NCBI GenBank assembly: GCA_034769895.1
Contig: CM068372.1
Coordinates: 370,283,258-370,347,257, forward strand
Direction of reading: 5' to 3'
Origin: Magicicada septendecula
Lineage: Eukaryota; Arthropoda; Insecta; Hemiptera; Cicadidae
DNA: 64,000 nucleotides
Each line of letters begins with the position of its first letter. Position 1 is the stretch's first letter. The translations under genes and the position numbers were made by a program. The notes beneath the pieces were generated by a model. It was given only the letters and a program-made list of their open reading frames with translations, ran no database searches and had not been told where the DNA came from. Positions 35,585 through 46,085 of the stretch are shown piece by piece.

Positions 35585-36050
35585 AAGGTTGCCGGTAAAC
35601 TACCCCTTCCCCTTAACCGATCTTCACCAAAATCGAAAGTCCTTGAGATCTCTACAATTCAGGGACGTATGCAAAAAATTATTTGATTCTGTTTGAATTT
35701 GCGGCTGTTATCGTTTGCCATAGAAAATACGCTTGATAAAAAAACGTTGCAGGTAAACTACCCCTTACCCTTAACCGATCTTCACCGAAAACAGTAGGTC
35801 TTGAGTACTCTACAAATCAGGGCTGTATGCAAAACATTATTTGATTCTGTTTGAATTTGCGGCTGTTATCGTTTGCTATAGGAAATACCCTTGTTAAAAC
35901 ATAAAACGTTACAGGTAAACTACCCCTTTCCCTTAACCGATCTTCACCAAAAACAAAAGTTCTTGAGTACTCTACAAATCAGTGCTGTATGCAAAAAATT
36001 ATTTGATTCTGTTTGAATTTGCGGCAGTTATCGTTTGCCATAGAAAACAA
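35585..36050 (-). repeat. Tandem array inside repeat A copy 2, 3 units
   Basis: Three units of about 155 bp, the reverse complement of those at 18150-18945. GCGGCTGTTATCGTTTGCCA-like blocks recur near 35702, 35860 and 36020. Confidence 0.88.
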
Positions 36051-36254
36051 ATCTACACACAGACACACACAGACAGACAGACACACACACAGACACTTTT
36101 CGAAAAACGACTTTGTTTCATGTTTTGAGTGTAGTACAATCAGAATCTGCAATAATCTCGAACACGATTTTTTTGCCATCACCATACTTCCATTTCCTTA
36201 AGGAATATGGAAGTAAAAACTAATAGTCACGTCCAGCTGAAAAATGTTTAAACT

Positions 36255-36400
36255 ACGTACGTCGTCATCATCTTGACACCGGTGCTGCCTGTTCCGCCTT
36301 CAAAGATCTCTTCCTGGGTCTACCCACACACCTGTGCTCTATGGGTTTATATTTCCACACTTGTTTGCCCACTCTTGAATCTGATACAGAAAGCCGAGAA
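36255..36400 (-). pseudogene. LINE 3' tail fragment
   Basis: Matches 36835-37010 in order and sequence: GTGCTGCCTGTTCCGC, CTCTTCCTGGGT, then TTATATTTCCACACTTGTTT. On the minus strand this is the non-coding 3' end ending in a GAT run. Only the tail is present. Confidence 0.5.
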
Positions 36401-36834
36401 TATAAAAACCGAATTGATATGGGTGCACAGAAATAATGCTGAATGAAATGTGATTTTAAAGTTATGGAATTGGCAGTCTACAGGAAACGAGGATCTTTCG
36501 TGGCCAGACGGGATCTAAATGCAAAACGAGACAAAAAGTGGGAGTTAGGATGCAAAATATGCCAATTGAATGTCATTTATCTCGCTTATATTTTATGTAA
36601 GTAGAAACTTTTGATAAGGTTTCCATAACGTTGTTTATGAACTCTTACAAGCCGTTTTATTCGTGAATAATGGACGACAGGATTCTGCAAGATAAGTCAC
36701 ACAGTAAAGTCGTTATTACCGGAGTCGTTAATAACCCCGTTAGTAAATTTAGTAGTTTTAAACCAGTACTTTATGCGTGTATTTTATATGATATTTGTTT
36801 ATCTGGCTCTACCAGTCGAGTTATATACTACTGT

Positions 36835-37060
36835 TCATCATCATCATCTTCACAACATGGCATAGGCATGGTGCTGCCTGTTCCGCTTTCAAATATCCTC
36901 CAACCATCTCTTCCTGGGTATACCGATACACCCGAGTCCTATAGGTTTGTATTTCCACACTTTTTTGGCTAGTCTTGAACCTGACATTCTTGCTCAATGT
37001 TCTACCCACCGTTGTTTATAATCTTTTATTCTTTCATTCAAATTGGAAACTTGTAATTCT
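36835..37060 (-). pseudogene. LINE 3' tail fragment with (GAT)n
   Basis: Second copy of the tail at 36255-36400, ending in GATGATGATGA on the minus strand. The minus-strand reading has scattered LINE-like residues but no conserved block. Confidence 0.5.
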
Positions 37061-37109
37061 TCTCCTATGGCTCCATTCTTTATACGATCAAGTTTAGAAC
37101 ACCATTTAC

Positions 37110-38575
37110 TAAGAACGCCATTTCCGAGGCCTTTATTTTATTTCTTTGTTTCCTGGTAGTCTTCTATAATTCACAGCTATAGGACAGTACAGGGACCGCC
37201 ATAACGGTTTGATATTTTAATTTTGTATTTCGACGTACCTTGTTTATGAAAATACGGAACGCCCCACAGATCGTCTGGAACTTACCTAACTTACCATCAG
37301 TATCATAATTCTTATCATAGCCAATACCGTTTCCCGAATAGTTAAAAGGACTCGTCTGTTCTACAATTTGATCATCAATTATTATTTTTGTTCTTATTGG
37401 TTCCTTGCCTCGAAATACCATTACCTTTGTTTCTGTAGTGGAAGAATATGATGAAACTTAAAAACAGATTTTTGTAAACCAGAATCTGTAATTTGAATTA
37501 CAAGCAAATAGTCAGCAAACAATAGCACATTCAAATATCTGTCTCATGATATCTTAATACCAGGGATCACTAGATGTTTCTATTCCCTTACTAGATCGTC
37601 TGTATAAATGTTAAAAAGAGTAAGTGTTTACTGCCCCCTTGTCCAGGGGTGCCCATCCTCCCCAAGGCCCAATGCGCAAATCCCCCCAAAAGTCTCAGCA
37701 CTCCTCCCAATTGAAAAGCCCCCCACTAATAATGACCCAGGGGGTGCAAGCCGTTCCGGGGGGTCTGGGGAGTATGGAATCCCCCCCCCAGTAAAAGGGG
37801 AAAATTTGAAAATTGAGACTTCAAAACTCCAGTTTTAGGTATATTTTAGACCTAAATCTCGGGGTTTTTCAATAAGCCTATACAAATTATTTTAGTTAAG
37901 AAGTCATGAAAAACAAAACAAGATCCTACACTACAGTTACAATAATTGTTACACTTGTTAAGTTGTTTTAAATTGTATCATTGTTTTAAAAGATAAGGCG
38001 CTACACTGGTGTGGGTGTGGATGAGAAGCAAAGACATTTGAGAGATATATTTTAAAACATATTGGTCATATTGGAACGTGGATGGCCAGTTTAAGCTTAC
38101 AGAATTTTATCATTAGCCCTAATAATATTGTTTAGAAGTTTTGTATGTCATTACTTTGAACAAAACAGGCTAGATTCAAAGGGTATTGGAGTAATTAAAA
38201 ACCAAGCAAATATTGTACTTAGCAAATTGTTTTTAACAAATGTGTTGCTAAACTAAAAATAAATTTTAAATAATTGTACTATTAATACCAATACAATGAA
38301 ATGACGCAAAAACGACGTACAATGTAGTTTAAATTATGATAGGAAAAATATGTTTGTGCACAAACACGGTAAAAATTTCCATCAATGCTGGATTTAAAAT
38401 GTTATTCTTGAAACCCCCCCCCAAAATCCTTAAAATACACCCGAAAAATCCCCCCCAAAAATTCTCAATGCGCAACTTGCGCTATGATCCCCCCTGTGGG
38501 CACCCCTGCCCTTGTCTAACATCTTGACTGCAGTGACCGAATTCGTCCATCTCTAATCTAGTAATTGCTATAAAG
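37110..38575 (-). pseudogene. RTE-like LINE RT fragment, split by a MITE
   Basis: Minus-strand order: VRQG-like residues at about 38530, then after removal of the MITE LFNIYTDDLVREWK near 37600, LLFADYLLVIQ near 37520 (the FADD motif changed to FADY), VMVFRGKEPIRTKIIIDDQI near 37415 and KLKYQTVMAVPVLSYS near 37190. These are RT fingers and palm followed by the C-terminal block. The change of the second catalytic Asp to Tyr and the stops mean it is dead. Confidence 0.7.
37644..38508. mobile_element. hAT-type MITE inserted in a LINE
   Basis: 865 bp with a 12-bp perfect terminal inverted repeat, CAGGGGTGCCCA...TGGGCACCCCTG, and an exact 8-bp target duplication CCCTTGTC (37636-37643 and 38509-38516). 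The subterminal DNA is C/G-run rich (CCCCCCC stretches) and the centre is AT-rich. No transposase residue is seen, so it is non-autonomous. It sits inside the RT-coding part of a minus-strand LINE. Confidence 0.92.
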
Positions 38576-39476
38576 GCAAGCAGTCTTGCTCTGCTAGCTG
38601 GCCGCTAGGAGCGCTGTAATTGCAGTGAATGCAAAAAAATCGCGGCTTTGTGGTTATATGTTTCGTTGGACTTTGGTTACTTAGGCATTCCGTAAACGCA
38701 AGTGAAACGTATTTTATTATGCAAAAAATTACCGAAATATCGTTTCGTTTAGTCCGTCCAAATAGATAAACGGTAGACGCAACAATGTTTCACCCAAACA
38801 GGTGAACCAGTCAGAAAACAGATGGCGACTAATTTGTTTTGTGCTACGTAATACACGCCGCTACTCGTGTATAAATAAATAAATCTCAAGTGAGCGTGAT
38901 TGAGTAGGCTATCAGACGCATGGCGGCAGCATGCGCGGCAACCGCCTGATCGCGGTCATGTGACAGCGTTACTCTGACCCCAAACTGGCACGTGTTTCTT
39001 CTGTTAACTCAATAAACACCTGCTGCTAACCTACTACAGACAAATATAGTCATTAGCTTTGTGACTCAATAGGAATTGCCAACTTAAGCCACGTGTTTTG
39101 CCGGAAATCTAAAAGCAATTTGCAGGACTGGTTCATTTAATTGCGTAACGTTTCGTTATTGCGCTCAACCAGTAGCTGAAATGTATACAGTAATATAATT
39201 ACGTAAACAACACAAAATAAATTCATACAAACACATAAATTTTCATGCGTATTGTGTTATTTTTAAAAACACACAGAATCATAGCATTTTAAAATGTTAA
39301 AGTGATGTTCTATAGAAAATGTTAAAATAACACTTCATTAGATTAATGATAAGGGAAAGTTTCTCTTAATGATAAGATGAAGTGCAGACATAACTATAAC
39401 TTTACTGGTGTGTCCTTTATTGAAAGGAAGGCCAACGACCTTCCACCTTATCTCGCGAATACCTTCATCATCCAAA
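38576..39476. other. No recognisable gene
   Basis: A CpG-containing patch around 38870-38990 and AT-rich flanks. Nothing assignable. Confidence 0.4.
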
Positions 39477-40315
39477 CAGTGGCGTAACTCTTTTTCTGGG
39501 CCCCCTCGCAGGAATCCTTTGCGGGCGCCTTCTACTCTTTCTTCCTGCCATGGTTCCTCTTGAATACTGACCCCTCCTTATAGCTGTGGCAACTACTAAA
39601 ATTACAAAATGTAAACAGAATAACTGACCTTTCTTGTATGATGTATACTCGATTAATAAAATACCGTATAACTTTTGTTTCAGTTAAGAGTTTAATTTGT
39701 TGTTTAGTATCTTTTGTGCCTGTGAGCAACGTAAAAAATATTGATTATCAGTCACTGGTAACTAATAATAATTTTTTTCATTTATTGAATGTTAATGCAT
39801 CTTGAAAAAGTACAAATTTTATCACATTTCAATTCATGAACGCAGTGAATGTTTATATTAAACTGTATATCGTACACTTTATTAACTAATCTCTTATTTA
39901 AAAAACAAACAAAAATCTTTTTCACCTTTAAAACTTTCTGTCATCTGCTTATAGCTTTATAATTTGCAACAATTTCAGTATATAACTAATATTGGCACTA
40001 TAATAAAAGAAAACTATTCTGATATAATGACACTTTAACTTAAAAAAATAGGATTGCTTGAAATGTAGGCCTAATTCTTAACTGCCCTCGGTGCATCGAA
40101 CAGTTTACCAAATAATTTATACTCTCAAAATACTTCATTAGGTGCTGGTAAAATATTGTAAAACAAACAAATGTATTTGTTTTTCATGTTAAATACATAC
40201 GGAGAAATTTGGTTTTACTTAATTTCAATGGTTTATTCCCGTTCGTAAAAAATTAAGAGAAATGTTTGCGCGGCCCTCCTAGTCCGGGATTGCGGGTGCT
40301 GCTGGTCCGCCAGTG
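39477..40315. mobile_element. Probable hAT-type MITE
   Basis: Left end CAGTGGCGTAAC and right end (as complement) CACTGGCGGACC agree at nine of twelve positions. The flanks are CATCCAAA (39469-39476) and CATCCAAC (40316-40323), seven of eight identical. GC-rich subterminal blocks (GGGCCCCCTCGC and CGCGGCCCTCC) resemble those of the hAT element at 11850. The interior is AT-rich and non-coding. An old insertion with mutated ends is the likely reading. Confidence 0.5.
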
Positions 40316-40819
40316 CATCCAACTTCCCGTCCCCAATTTCCCATATACTACGTTAGTACGTTCTGCCCAGTTTACTAAAACCAGATTCTATGTTGCCAAG
40401 CGGGGTAGAAAAATCCCTGCTCTCGCTCGCCCCTTGATCACAAGAAGGCCATTCCCATCAGACAAGAAACACTCTGCCACAGATAGTGGTCATAAACGGT
40501 GCCGATGAAAAAAGAAATTTTAACCACAAAAGAACCTCGTAGCCGCTTGACTGAGTGTTTCTTTTATTTACTGGATCACAACGGACTTCTGTGAGTCTCC
40601 ATATGTGATTATGTATGGTGTACCTGCATCATCTTGAACACGTCTGCAACCTGAGAATATAGGCGCCCCAATTGTCCTGAAGGCGGGAAAAACCTTCGAA
40701 CGAAATCCATACTCTTTTACCAATTCAAATATGTAAACACACATTCCAGTTAACAATACTATGAATATTATAACTACTAAACTTAAAAACATTAATGCCA
40801 TTAATCCCAAACTTAGCCA
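40316..40819. other. No recognisable gene
   Basis: Short frames on both strands without resemblance to a known family. Confidence 0.4.
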
Positions 40820-41400
40820 TTATTCAACAGTAATTCGCCCGGAAGCAATTTATGAAGCTGAGTGTCTGACTCTGAACAAGAAACTGGTGATGGTATAATA
40901 ATTGGAAGTCATAGAAAGGAAAATATTAAGAAAAATCTTGGGTTCAGTAAAAGATGGAGAACAGTACAGAAGACGCCACACTAATGAGCTGTACACACGT
41001 AAGTATGAAAAGAAGAATTACTTTCTACGGACATGTTCAAAGAATGAATCCTGACAGACTAACAGGAAAGCTTTTTAACTATTTCAGAAAGTTGAAAATG
41101 TGCAGTACATGGTTTATAGAAACAGAAAAAGACACAGAAGAACTCCAGATTACTCAAGAAAACATTGAAGAATGCTTGCCGCTCAAAAAGAAATTTTTGA
41201 AATGCCCAAGGTTTTCACGAAAAACCCAAGAAGAGGACAGATGCCATCTGGACTGACGAAAGGAGGAAGAGACATCGATCAAGAATGAAGGAGATGTGGG
41301 AGACGAGGAAGAGAGAGGAGAAGAAGGGGAGGAACCAGTTGAACCAAACGTAGTGGCTCATACGCAAACAGGGTAGACCGAGGAGATGGTGGGAAGAGGA
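40820..41400 (+). pseudogene. LINE C-terminal fragment and 3' part
   Basis: EAECLTLNKK at 40855, LEVIERKILRKILGSVKDGE near 40905, then YGHVQRMNPDRLTGKLFNYF near 41028, followed by a distinctive tail (W..E.EKD.EEL.IT.ENIEE) and a basic segment to about 41400. The blocks ERKILRKI(L/Y)G and GH.QRM are the usual LINE C-terminal region. The tail differs from the GRPR type seen elsewhere in the window, so it is a separate family, shared with 32255-32440. Confidence 0.65.
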
Positions 41401-41584
41401 CATACTCAACGTGACAGAGCTCACAACGTAGTGATTGGTACCCGTACTACCTCTGTATGCAAGGTATGTAGGGTTTGCAAGATACGAGAGGAGGGTAGTA
41501 GCTGTAGAAGACTTGCAACGGACGACTCAAAACAAATAATGAACATGATAATGAATACATTAAACAGTTAAACAATACATTAAC

Positions 41585-41990
41585 ACTACATTCAGATATT
41601 ACTTAAAGTTCTCTTTAATTTGATAAGCCAGATGAATTTTTGCGACTTTATCAAAACTGTTTTCCATTCATTGAACCCTGACGTCCAAAAATGTGAAAAT
41701 TTTCTAAAATTAACATTCTATTCAGATTCTGGTTTAAATACCCTTTAATTTGATGCTCCATATGGGCTTTTGCGATTTCTTTCACTCTTTTGACCCCCTA
41801 AATTTTTGCCTCCTACTTCCCTATTTTTAGAGGAATCGATCTCAAAAACAATAGTGTTCTGTAGGGTAAACGTGTAGGTGAGCATGCCAAGTTTTATGTA
41901 AATCGGTTGATGGGTTCAAAAGTTGTCGTGAGGCATATCCCAAATAGACAAGTAGATAGATAGACAGACAGACAAATACAAATTCCAAAA
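41585..41990 (+). repeat. Repeat B, copy 2
   Basis: Two subunits of about 129 bp (TTCAGAT...CTTTAATTTGAT...TTTTGCGA...) followed by AAATCGGTTGATGGGTTCAA, AGTTGTCGTGAGGCATA and an AGACAGACAGACA end. Most complete of the three copies. Confidence 0.75.
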
Positions 41991-42115
41991 CTAACAAATC
42001 CCTTCATTCTTTCAAAAATAATTGCTTGCAGAAGAAAAATACTTTGGTAACCATGCGCGCGCAGGTACATGTATTCTGGAACGGTTATATAGCCTCTACT
42101 GTAGCTCCAGAAATG

Positions 42116-42559
42116 TTACAAAAATAATAATATATTAGCAACATGTGGAACGCAAATCGATAAATGCTTGTTTGAACTCTGTTGTAAACGATTGAGCCAG
42201 AACGTTGTATACCTAGTGTTATAAAAAGCCTGGTTCAGCAGATAATTGTCCAGTGCTCCAGAAGAGTACAAAGTGTAACCACAACACGCAAAACCCCATT
42301 TACCACAATTGCCGCAGCGCAGTCTATAATAGATATGCGATTTATTGGTAATAATTTTACGAATCAGCTTGCTATTAGAGATTTTTATTAATGTTCTGTG
42401 ACCATAAAATAAATTCATTACTTTTTGAAGTGTTTTGTGTTTGGCAGCTGTAAAGCGAAGATACCGCGTAATGGATGATAATTTTACGGCAGTTGCCTCC
42501 TCTGAGAGTTTACGAGGGAGAAACCGCTTACTGAATAAGTTGCAAGTTTTAGTGTCCAC
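42116..42559 (-). other. Unrecognised 147-codon open frame
   Basis: An ATG-initiated frame. It has a basic N-terminal third, a CGNCGKWGFACC cluster in the centre and no motif of any element class in this window. There is no nearby homologous copy, splice context or promoter evidence to support it. A chance opening or an unknown element fragment are both possible. Confidence 0.15.
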
Positions 42560-43284
42560 AATCGCTGGTATTACTTAAAGTCGGACATGCACATTAGGTG
42601 TCCTTCTGAACTCATCTTTCATGTTTCAAGGATAATGAAAGAGCCTATATATATTTCATTCATAAAATTTGGAGACCGTTTACAAAGACGCAGTTTTTTT
42701 CACTTTTATTTTGATAAAATTGGCGTTATGTCTGAAATGATTCACATTTTATATGGCGAATAAAATTTTACTAATTTTTGTTTGAACAACGCGTAGGCTG
42801 CAACATGTGAATCAACCTTACTGACCTGTTTTCTGAAACCTACAGCTGCCACGTGCTCTGTTAAACACCACAATTAGATGTAAAGTTTGACAGAAAATAA
42901 GGATTTGTCACTAACGTTGTGAGAAAGTAATGAGTTGCGTGGACAGTTACTAACTGACCGTGCTCAATAAGTCTTTAAACAGCCGAGGGCAAAAATACAG
43001 TTACATTTTTAAAGCTGATAATGTTGGAATTGTTCGGAAAACCAAAGCGAGTGACGGTAATTGTAACAGCAAAAATAAATGCGGACGACGCCACATTACA
43101 TTTTAGAGCTTAGCGCGACAATATCGCGAGCGAGCGCGCGGATGCGGGTGAGCACGACTCCGTTGTAAACAAGATTGTGCGTGAGCATTCCACACACGTT
43201 TATAAATACGACACGTCCGCCCTTGGCGCACTGTGCGCGTTATTCTTTAAAACAATAATGTAACAATATTTATCGTTTTTTTTT
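42560..43284. other. No recognisable gene
   Basis: Includes a CpG-rich patch at 43080-43230 (GCGCGACAATATCGCGAGCG). No coding signal follows from it. Confidence 0.4.
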
Positions 43285-43600
43285 CATGGACGTTGTCAAA
43301 AAGTGATGAGAACCAATCGAGACGGTTTGAAAGAAATATCTTGAAAATGATATTTGGTGCGATTAAAAAAGGAGAGACTTGGAGAATAAAGAAAAGTGAA
43401 GAATTGAACGCACTTATTGAAGAGAAAAATATAATGTTTCAACAAAGCGCAAAGAATAAGTTGGGAAGGACACATTGAAAGAATGGAGGATACATGAATG
43501 TTTAAGAGTGTCTGGAAGAGGAGAATGTATGGAAGAAGAAGGAGGAAGGGTCGACCAAGGAAAAGACGGATGAACGACTATCCGTTATTTTTTTAAATGT
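43285..43600 (+). pseudogene. LINE C-terminal fragment
   Basis: FERNILKMIFGAIKKGETWR near 43330 and RIKKSEELNALIEEKNI near 43385 give the F.R.ILR.I(Y/F)G...WR.R...EL..L block. A frame change follows, then GRRRKGRPRKRR-like residues near 43540. 5'-truncated and frame-disrupted. Confidence 0.6.
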
Positions 43601-43979
43601 ATTTTATATCTTATTGGAAACGTAAAATGTATTGTTTGACGTTTTACAGGATACATGAAAAGTCATAATTTATTTTAGTGCGTAGTGTGAAGGGAGGAGG
43701 GAGGACCCACAATCATACCTTGGTTCCCGACCACATCTTCTACTACGTTCTACCAAGCCACATGCTACGTTAGACTAACCACATGCGTAGGCTAACGCAG
43801 TTGGTACCAAGCCATCCATTACACATTATGCTACTTCGGTCAGACATAGCCCAACATAGGGCTACTCACGGCTTGTAGTCATAGATATGATCTGACGTAG
43901 GCTTCCGCGGTCGGTGTCCATTGTGTTTTTAAAATCTTCTTCCGGTACGGACCGCGTCAAAAATGTTTTGTATGACAAC

Positions 43980-44010
43980 GTTTCACTCATATTACAATGA
44001 GTATCCTCAG
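43980..44010 (-). other. Hammerhead-like hairpin, Penelope 3' end
   Basis: On the minus strand CTGAGGA is followed by a perfect 6-bp hairpin (ACTCAT/ATGAGT with loop TGTAAT) and then GAAAC. The canonical core would be CTGATGA, so one core base differs and cleavage activity is doubtful. Position downstream of the endonuclease matches other Penelope-like elements. Confidence 0.45.
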
Positions 44011-44411
44011 GTCTCAGTGACAAAAACGCCGGCAAACGAACTCGGTTATATACTGTAGAAGTGCCGGTGGGTGGTCCGGTAAGTGGACCCTGCCCTGTTG
44101 GCGTTACGCTGTGTGCATTGTTTGTGTGGTCAGTCAACCCGCGTGCAGTCAAACCAGAATGTAAAGGGTACCGTGTTGTACTAAGCGTGGCGGTTTCTCT
44201 GTTGAAATTATTCTTGTGTTTATTAATTTCTATTGCTTCTAGGATCAGTCTGTCATAATACCTATTACATGATCTTATTACAGATGCGTCTTCGAAGTTT
44301 ACCATGTGATTCGTTAAGCTGAATGCTCAGCAATCGCAGACTTTTCAACTGCCAAGTTATAAAATGGATAAGCGTATTTTATATTAACATAAAATATAAT
44401 AAGCCTAGTAG

Positions 44412-45291
44412 CGCCGCCTGTTCTGGGAAGCAGGGCTCTCTTCCCTGGCAAGTAGCCTCACGGCGAGAACTGGCGGGAGAACCTAATCACGCATTCGGAT
44501 GGCCGGAGAGCCCCGGGGACTCACGGTTGGTAATCACCGCCGATTGCGGGTGGCCTCCCGTACGTCCAAGAACTCACCCAGATACGCACTGCTTTCTAGT
44601 GCAAGGAGTATCCCTTCCTTTGGTGGCATCGGCACTTAGGGTTGGGAAAAGTGCGTATGGCTCGCGCGAACAGCAAAGGATGCGCTCTTACTCCTAGTAG
44701 CGCACTGCGAACGGGAACCAGGGTGCGCACTCCCTGGTCAATAGCTGTGTCGGATCTCTCACGCCGTGATGTCCATTAAGTACACAGATGAACTCTATTA
44801 GCATCAGGGTCGGGCCGCTTGTTCTCCCCTCATCGACGGACTGGCGTTCGTTGGGTTGGCGGAGTCCTAAGTTGTACCGAGCGAGAGAGGGAGGATACGG
44901 CAACCTGCCTGGTGGAGTAGTGTTCCCCTGCCGCCGCCAGAAGGTGGAGGAAAAGCCGTAAACCTCCGACGGAGATACTGTGGATCAACCCCGGAGGTCG
45001 GATCCGCGACCATTCTGGACATCGGGGGTCGTCGTGTTGATCAGCGAAGTACTCAAAAATGGTACCTTGGGATCGTGAACCAGCCCGGCCGGGGATCCCC
45101 CCCCCCCCGGTGATCACAAATTGAGGAAATATTTCTTGGTGGCTGTGATTGACCTTGCTAGGGTAGCTTTCCCCTAAAACTAATCTTTCTGGGAGTCCGG
45201 GTGTGGTATACGGACTCTGGTGGGCCGCACTCGATTTATGATTACTCTCGGTTCGCGTCTTCTTCGACGCTCGGACGCTCACTGTCTCCTG
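44412..45291. mobile_element. GC-rich unknown insertion, 880 bp
   Basis: Composition jumps to GC-rich exactly within the Penelope-like endonuclease and returns to AT-rich afterwards. The edges carry GCCTAGTAG (44403-44411) and GCCTACGTAG (45292-45301), an imperfect direct repeat that may be a target duplication. A minus-strand frame of about 150 codons (45282-44830) starts at the edge but has no recognisable domain. The strand of the element is unclear. It may be a SINE-like or 5'-end LINE sequence. Confidence 0.45.
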
Positions 45292-46085
45292 GCCTACGTA
45301 GAATTTATTGCAATCTGGACATTATATTTTGCATATTCCATTTGCATTGTGAATATTGGATTTAATTTTATGTTTTATTTGATTAGAACCTATATTATCT
45401 GTGTTATATGATATTTTTAAATGTGTATCTTTAAATATTTTACTTTGTTTTTGAGTTATATTCCAGAATAAGTAAAGGTCGTATATTTTATATTATCAGT
45501 AATATGTGGATAGGTATTTGTTTAGTGAGTTAATGTTTTATTTTATTTTCTAAGTTATTGATAGTTTTTATTTTGTATCCATTATCAACTGCTATCTGTT
45601 TGATAATATTTCTTTCTTTGTTTCTTTCTTTGTCATTTAGTGGAATCCTAAGCATTCGGTAAATCATGGAATTAAATACAGCCATTTTATGTTGGGGTGG
45701 ATGGTTACAGTTATTTGGAATTATTAAATTAGTTTGAGAACGTTTTCTGTATTGTGTATTCAAAATCTGTTTCATTTTTGTTTATTATTATGTCTTAATA
45801 ATTTAATTTATTATTAGATTCTTTTGGTAATGTGAATTTTTTTTGCAATGTAAATTGTTTATTGAGTTGAATATATTAGTTATGTTTGTACCATTATTTT
45901 GGGATATGTATACAGTATCATCAACATATCTAAAGTAGCATCCTAATGGGTCTCCTAATTCCACCTAATGGTCATCCTATTATTATGTTTATTATTTCTT
46001 CATCAAGTTTTTGTAGAAAATGTCTGATGTGATAGCTGAGTTCAGGGCTAATATATGTTTTAGATTAATATATTTTTTATATTGA

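Larger units (their letters stand above)
34467..36218 (-). mobile_element. Repeat A, copy 2, uninterrupted
   Basis: Inverted relative to copy 1 and 1752 bp long. It includes the undisturbed target site TATCGTTCGTGGCAGG (around 35358-35376 as its complement), which in copy 1 received the 6.6-kb LTR element. Three tandem units lie at about 35585-36050. A CTGATGA...GAAAC motif lies at 34644-34675 on the plus strand. Frames of 81-150 codons on the plus strand (34440-35404) are also present, broken, in copy 1 and match no known protein family. They are probably chance openings. Confidence 0.75.
43870..46085 (-). pseudogene. Penelope-like element, 3' half, interrupted
   Basis: In minus-strand order: LGDPLGCYFRYVDDTVYIS at 45957-45902, the Penelope RT palm with RYVDD; then HKMAVFNSMIYRMLRIPL at 45690-45635; then IAVDNGYKIKTINNL at about 45595-45550; then SNIHNANGICKI and CPDCNKFYVG at 45360-45295, the start of the GIY-YIG endonuclease (GI...C..C...YVG); a GC-rich insertion; then SAIAEHS near 44330 and YYDRLILEAIEINKHKNNFN near 44240-44180, the endonuclease C-terminal part; finally a hammerhead-like 3' motif at 44010-43980. 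RT plus GIY-YIG in this order defines Penelope-like elements. Stops and shifts are present, and the middle of the endonuclease is missing. Confidence 0.8.
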
